This document shows positions 62,253-64,000 of a DNA stretch of 64,000 bases, one piece after another. The stretch comes from Numida meleagris (Eukaryota; Chordata; Aves; Galliformes; Numididae): NCBI RefSeq assembly GCF_002078875.1, contig NC_034420.1, forward strand, positions 5,021,814 through 5,085,813. Reading direction: 5' to 3'. Positions within the stretch are counted from its first letter, which is position 1. The number at the start of each line of letters is the position of its first letter. A program made the position numbers and the translations under genes. The notes beneath the pieces were generated by a model, which ran no database searches, was not told where the DNA came from, and was given only the letters and a program-made list of their open reading frames with translations.

Positions 62253-64000
62253 CTAAAAGAATTTCACTTTGTCTCATAATGTCTTACGTGTCATCACACA
62301 ATATCAGACTCTTCTGTTTACAAAGTAGGAAAAAAACCAAACAGATTGGAGGAAGTCAGCTCAGCTGACTGAGCTCACAAACAATAAAGCTGCTGCACAT
62401 CTCTTCTGTGCCAGTCTGGCCAGTGTAAGGAAGCAGCCAGACTGCTACAGGACTACATGATGTGCATTACTGTGACACACTAGCAAGTATGAGCTTGAAT
62501 TCTGCAAGTGCAGTGGTCTGAAATAGTTAATACTACATATATTCTGCTGCACAGATGATATTGAGAATGGCTAATACATGCAGAATTTCGTTAGCACAGT
62601 CTATAACTCATGATATACATCAATTCCAAAAGGAACATTACTTAGGGGAAAAAGAAAGGATGCTACAAGAAACATTAAGCTACAATTGGTGCGGCATCTT
62701 CAGCAGATGGTGATCAGCCTCTTCACTAAAATTTAGCCTTATACCCAGCATTTTGATATTACTGACAGCTGTGGTAGGGTTAGCCTTGATATGCTTATGG
62801 CTATATTGTCACACAGTAACAGCACAGATTAGAGAATCTGTTTTACCACTCTCAACTATCCCCACCCTCACAGCAAGGGAGGATAGGACACTGAATGGGG
62901 GAAGGCACCCTGGATGGCAGACCAAGTTGCAACACTCCTCTCCTCTTATACGCTGGTCGGAATACATCTGCCATGGACTCCATCTGCAGTGGTCAGGGCT
63001 GCAGATTGTTTCAGGTTCCTCTGTCATTCTACTGCTAAGGATCATCCATATGAAAACTCTAACTTGACTTTGCTTACAGTTCTTAAAGCTTGCACCTAGT
63101 TCTCTCGTTGTTCCAAAGCCTGTCTTTTGTGCTTGCTGGTCTCATGCTGATGTTTTCATGCTGTTTTTCTTATGGACTTGCACTTGCAAATCCCAGTATT
63201 GCTGGGGATGTTATTCTGTCCTGTTTTATTGCTCTTGTAGGAAGCAGCAATCATGCTGTGAGAATAACCCCTTCTCTCCTTTCCTTACACCAAACTTTAT
63301 ATGTTTTAGTTAGTATTAGAGAACACTCACAACCTGATGAACAATTATTTCACCTGGTGAGTACTATCCAATAATATACATGTATGGAATCCTGAAAAAC
63401 AGTCAGCATACTACACTCCCAATTAAGCAACACTAATAGCATCATAATAGGTACAACACAAAGTTAGGCAGGTCCCTGTGAAAATTATATAGTAATAGGA
63501 AAAAAGCACAGCGGTAATCACTGCCAACTACATTGCCACATCACCATCACACCCGGACAAGGTCCTCACCTAGGGGTGCCCCTCTTTCTCTTCTCAGCTA
63601 GTCACTGGGGAGTTTTCCTCTCTTCTTCTCTTGCCCTCACTCACATTTGTTTTCCTTCCTCCAAAATTAAGTTTCACTGCTGATGAATGCCATCAGGAAC
63701 AGGACCTTCTAACATGGTCTTTCTCAAGATCGTTTGTACGGCAACATAACGACAAGATAAATCAATTTGTTTAAATTTCCTGAAAATGTTATTCTTTCCA
63801 CAAGACATGAGCACAGATTTTCTCACTGTAACACAGCATTCTCTTTGTTGCTACTCATAAAAGACATGTTTTCAGACTTCAGCTTATTTTTAAACTCTTT
63901 TCTTACTTACCAATTTTCAGCTTTTTTTTTTTTTTTAAAGAAAATACGAAAGCTGGAAACAAGATAAGACAGCAATAGTTTTAATGTTATTCTAAGGATC
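62253..64000. other. Unique sequence, no gene recognised
   Basis: Open frames at 62753-63067 and 63090-63374 were inspected. The second is hydrophobic and leucine-, serine- and valine-rich, but no family is recognised. A 17-base palindrome (AGTCAGCTCAGCTGACT) is at 62354-62370. Confidence 0.5.
63922..63936. repeat. poly-T tract
   Basis: Fifteen consecutive T near the right edge of the window. Confidence 0.92.

Noticed and set aside
1..64000. CRISPR arrays, operons, phage or plasmid systems, tRNA or rRNA genes
   Set aside because: None of their signatures is visible, and the CR1 and mariner content shows this is vertebrate nuclear DNA.

Overview
The window looks like AT-rich, gene-poor vertebrate DNA from a galliform bird, most likely chicken or a close relative. 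Two kinds of repeat support this. Several CR1 non-LTR retrotransposon fragments end in the avian octamer-like tail (ATTCTATGATTCTATGAT), and a decayed mariner copy resembles the chicken Galluhop/Mariner1 family. There are no bacterial features such as ribosome-binding sites, operons or dense ORFs. Open frames are short (129 codons at most), are mostly stop-to-stop accidents, and the longest ones run through repeats or homopolymers.

Layout. 1-6395: unique AT-rich sequence. 6396-7595: a minus-strand CR1 keeping pieces of the ORF2 endonuclease and reverse transcriptase, with two internal deletions. 7596-22660: mostly unique, with a TA microsatellite, poly-A/T tracts, an old CR1 tail near 19.4-19.6 kb and a 17-bp-arm inverted repeat at 15.6 kb. 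22661-23566: a plus-strand CR1 with its 3' end intact. 23567-39987: unique sequence holding a perfect 22-bp-stem hairpin at 33.6 kb and a possible conserved non-coding block near 35 kb. 39988-40545: an internally deleted mariner with both terminal inverted repeats and a pseudogene of the transposase N-terminus. 40546-52833: unique, with a GC-rich islet at 44.8-45.2 kb. 52834-53370: two CR1 tails in opposite orientation. 53371-64000: unique, with poly-A/T tracts.

No protein-coding gene could be identified by family. A few short minus-strand segments (near 62.2, 43.0, 39.3 and 33.0 kb) and one plus-strand segment (50.0 kb) have exon-like splice signals and an open frame. They may be exons of a gene with very large introns, but pseudo-exons of this quality are expected by chance in 64 kb, so they are hypotheses. 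The best reading is a large intron or intergenic desert on a bird macrochromosome. I did not find a convincing new biological system. The most unusual objects are the perfect hairpin at 33625-33672 and the longer-looped inverted repeat at 15612-15680.
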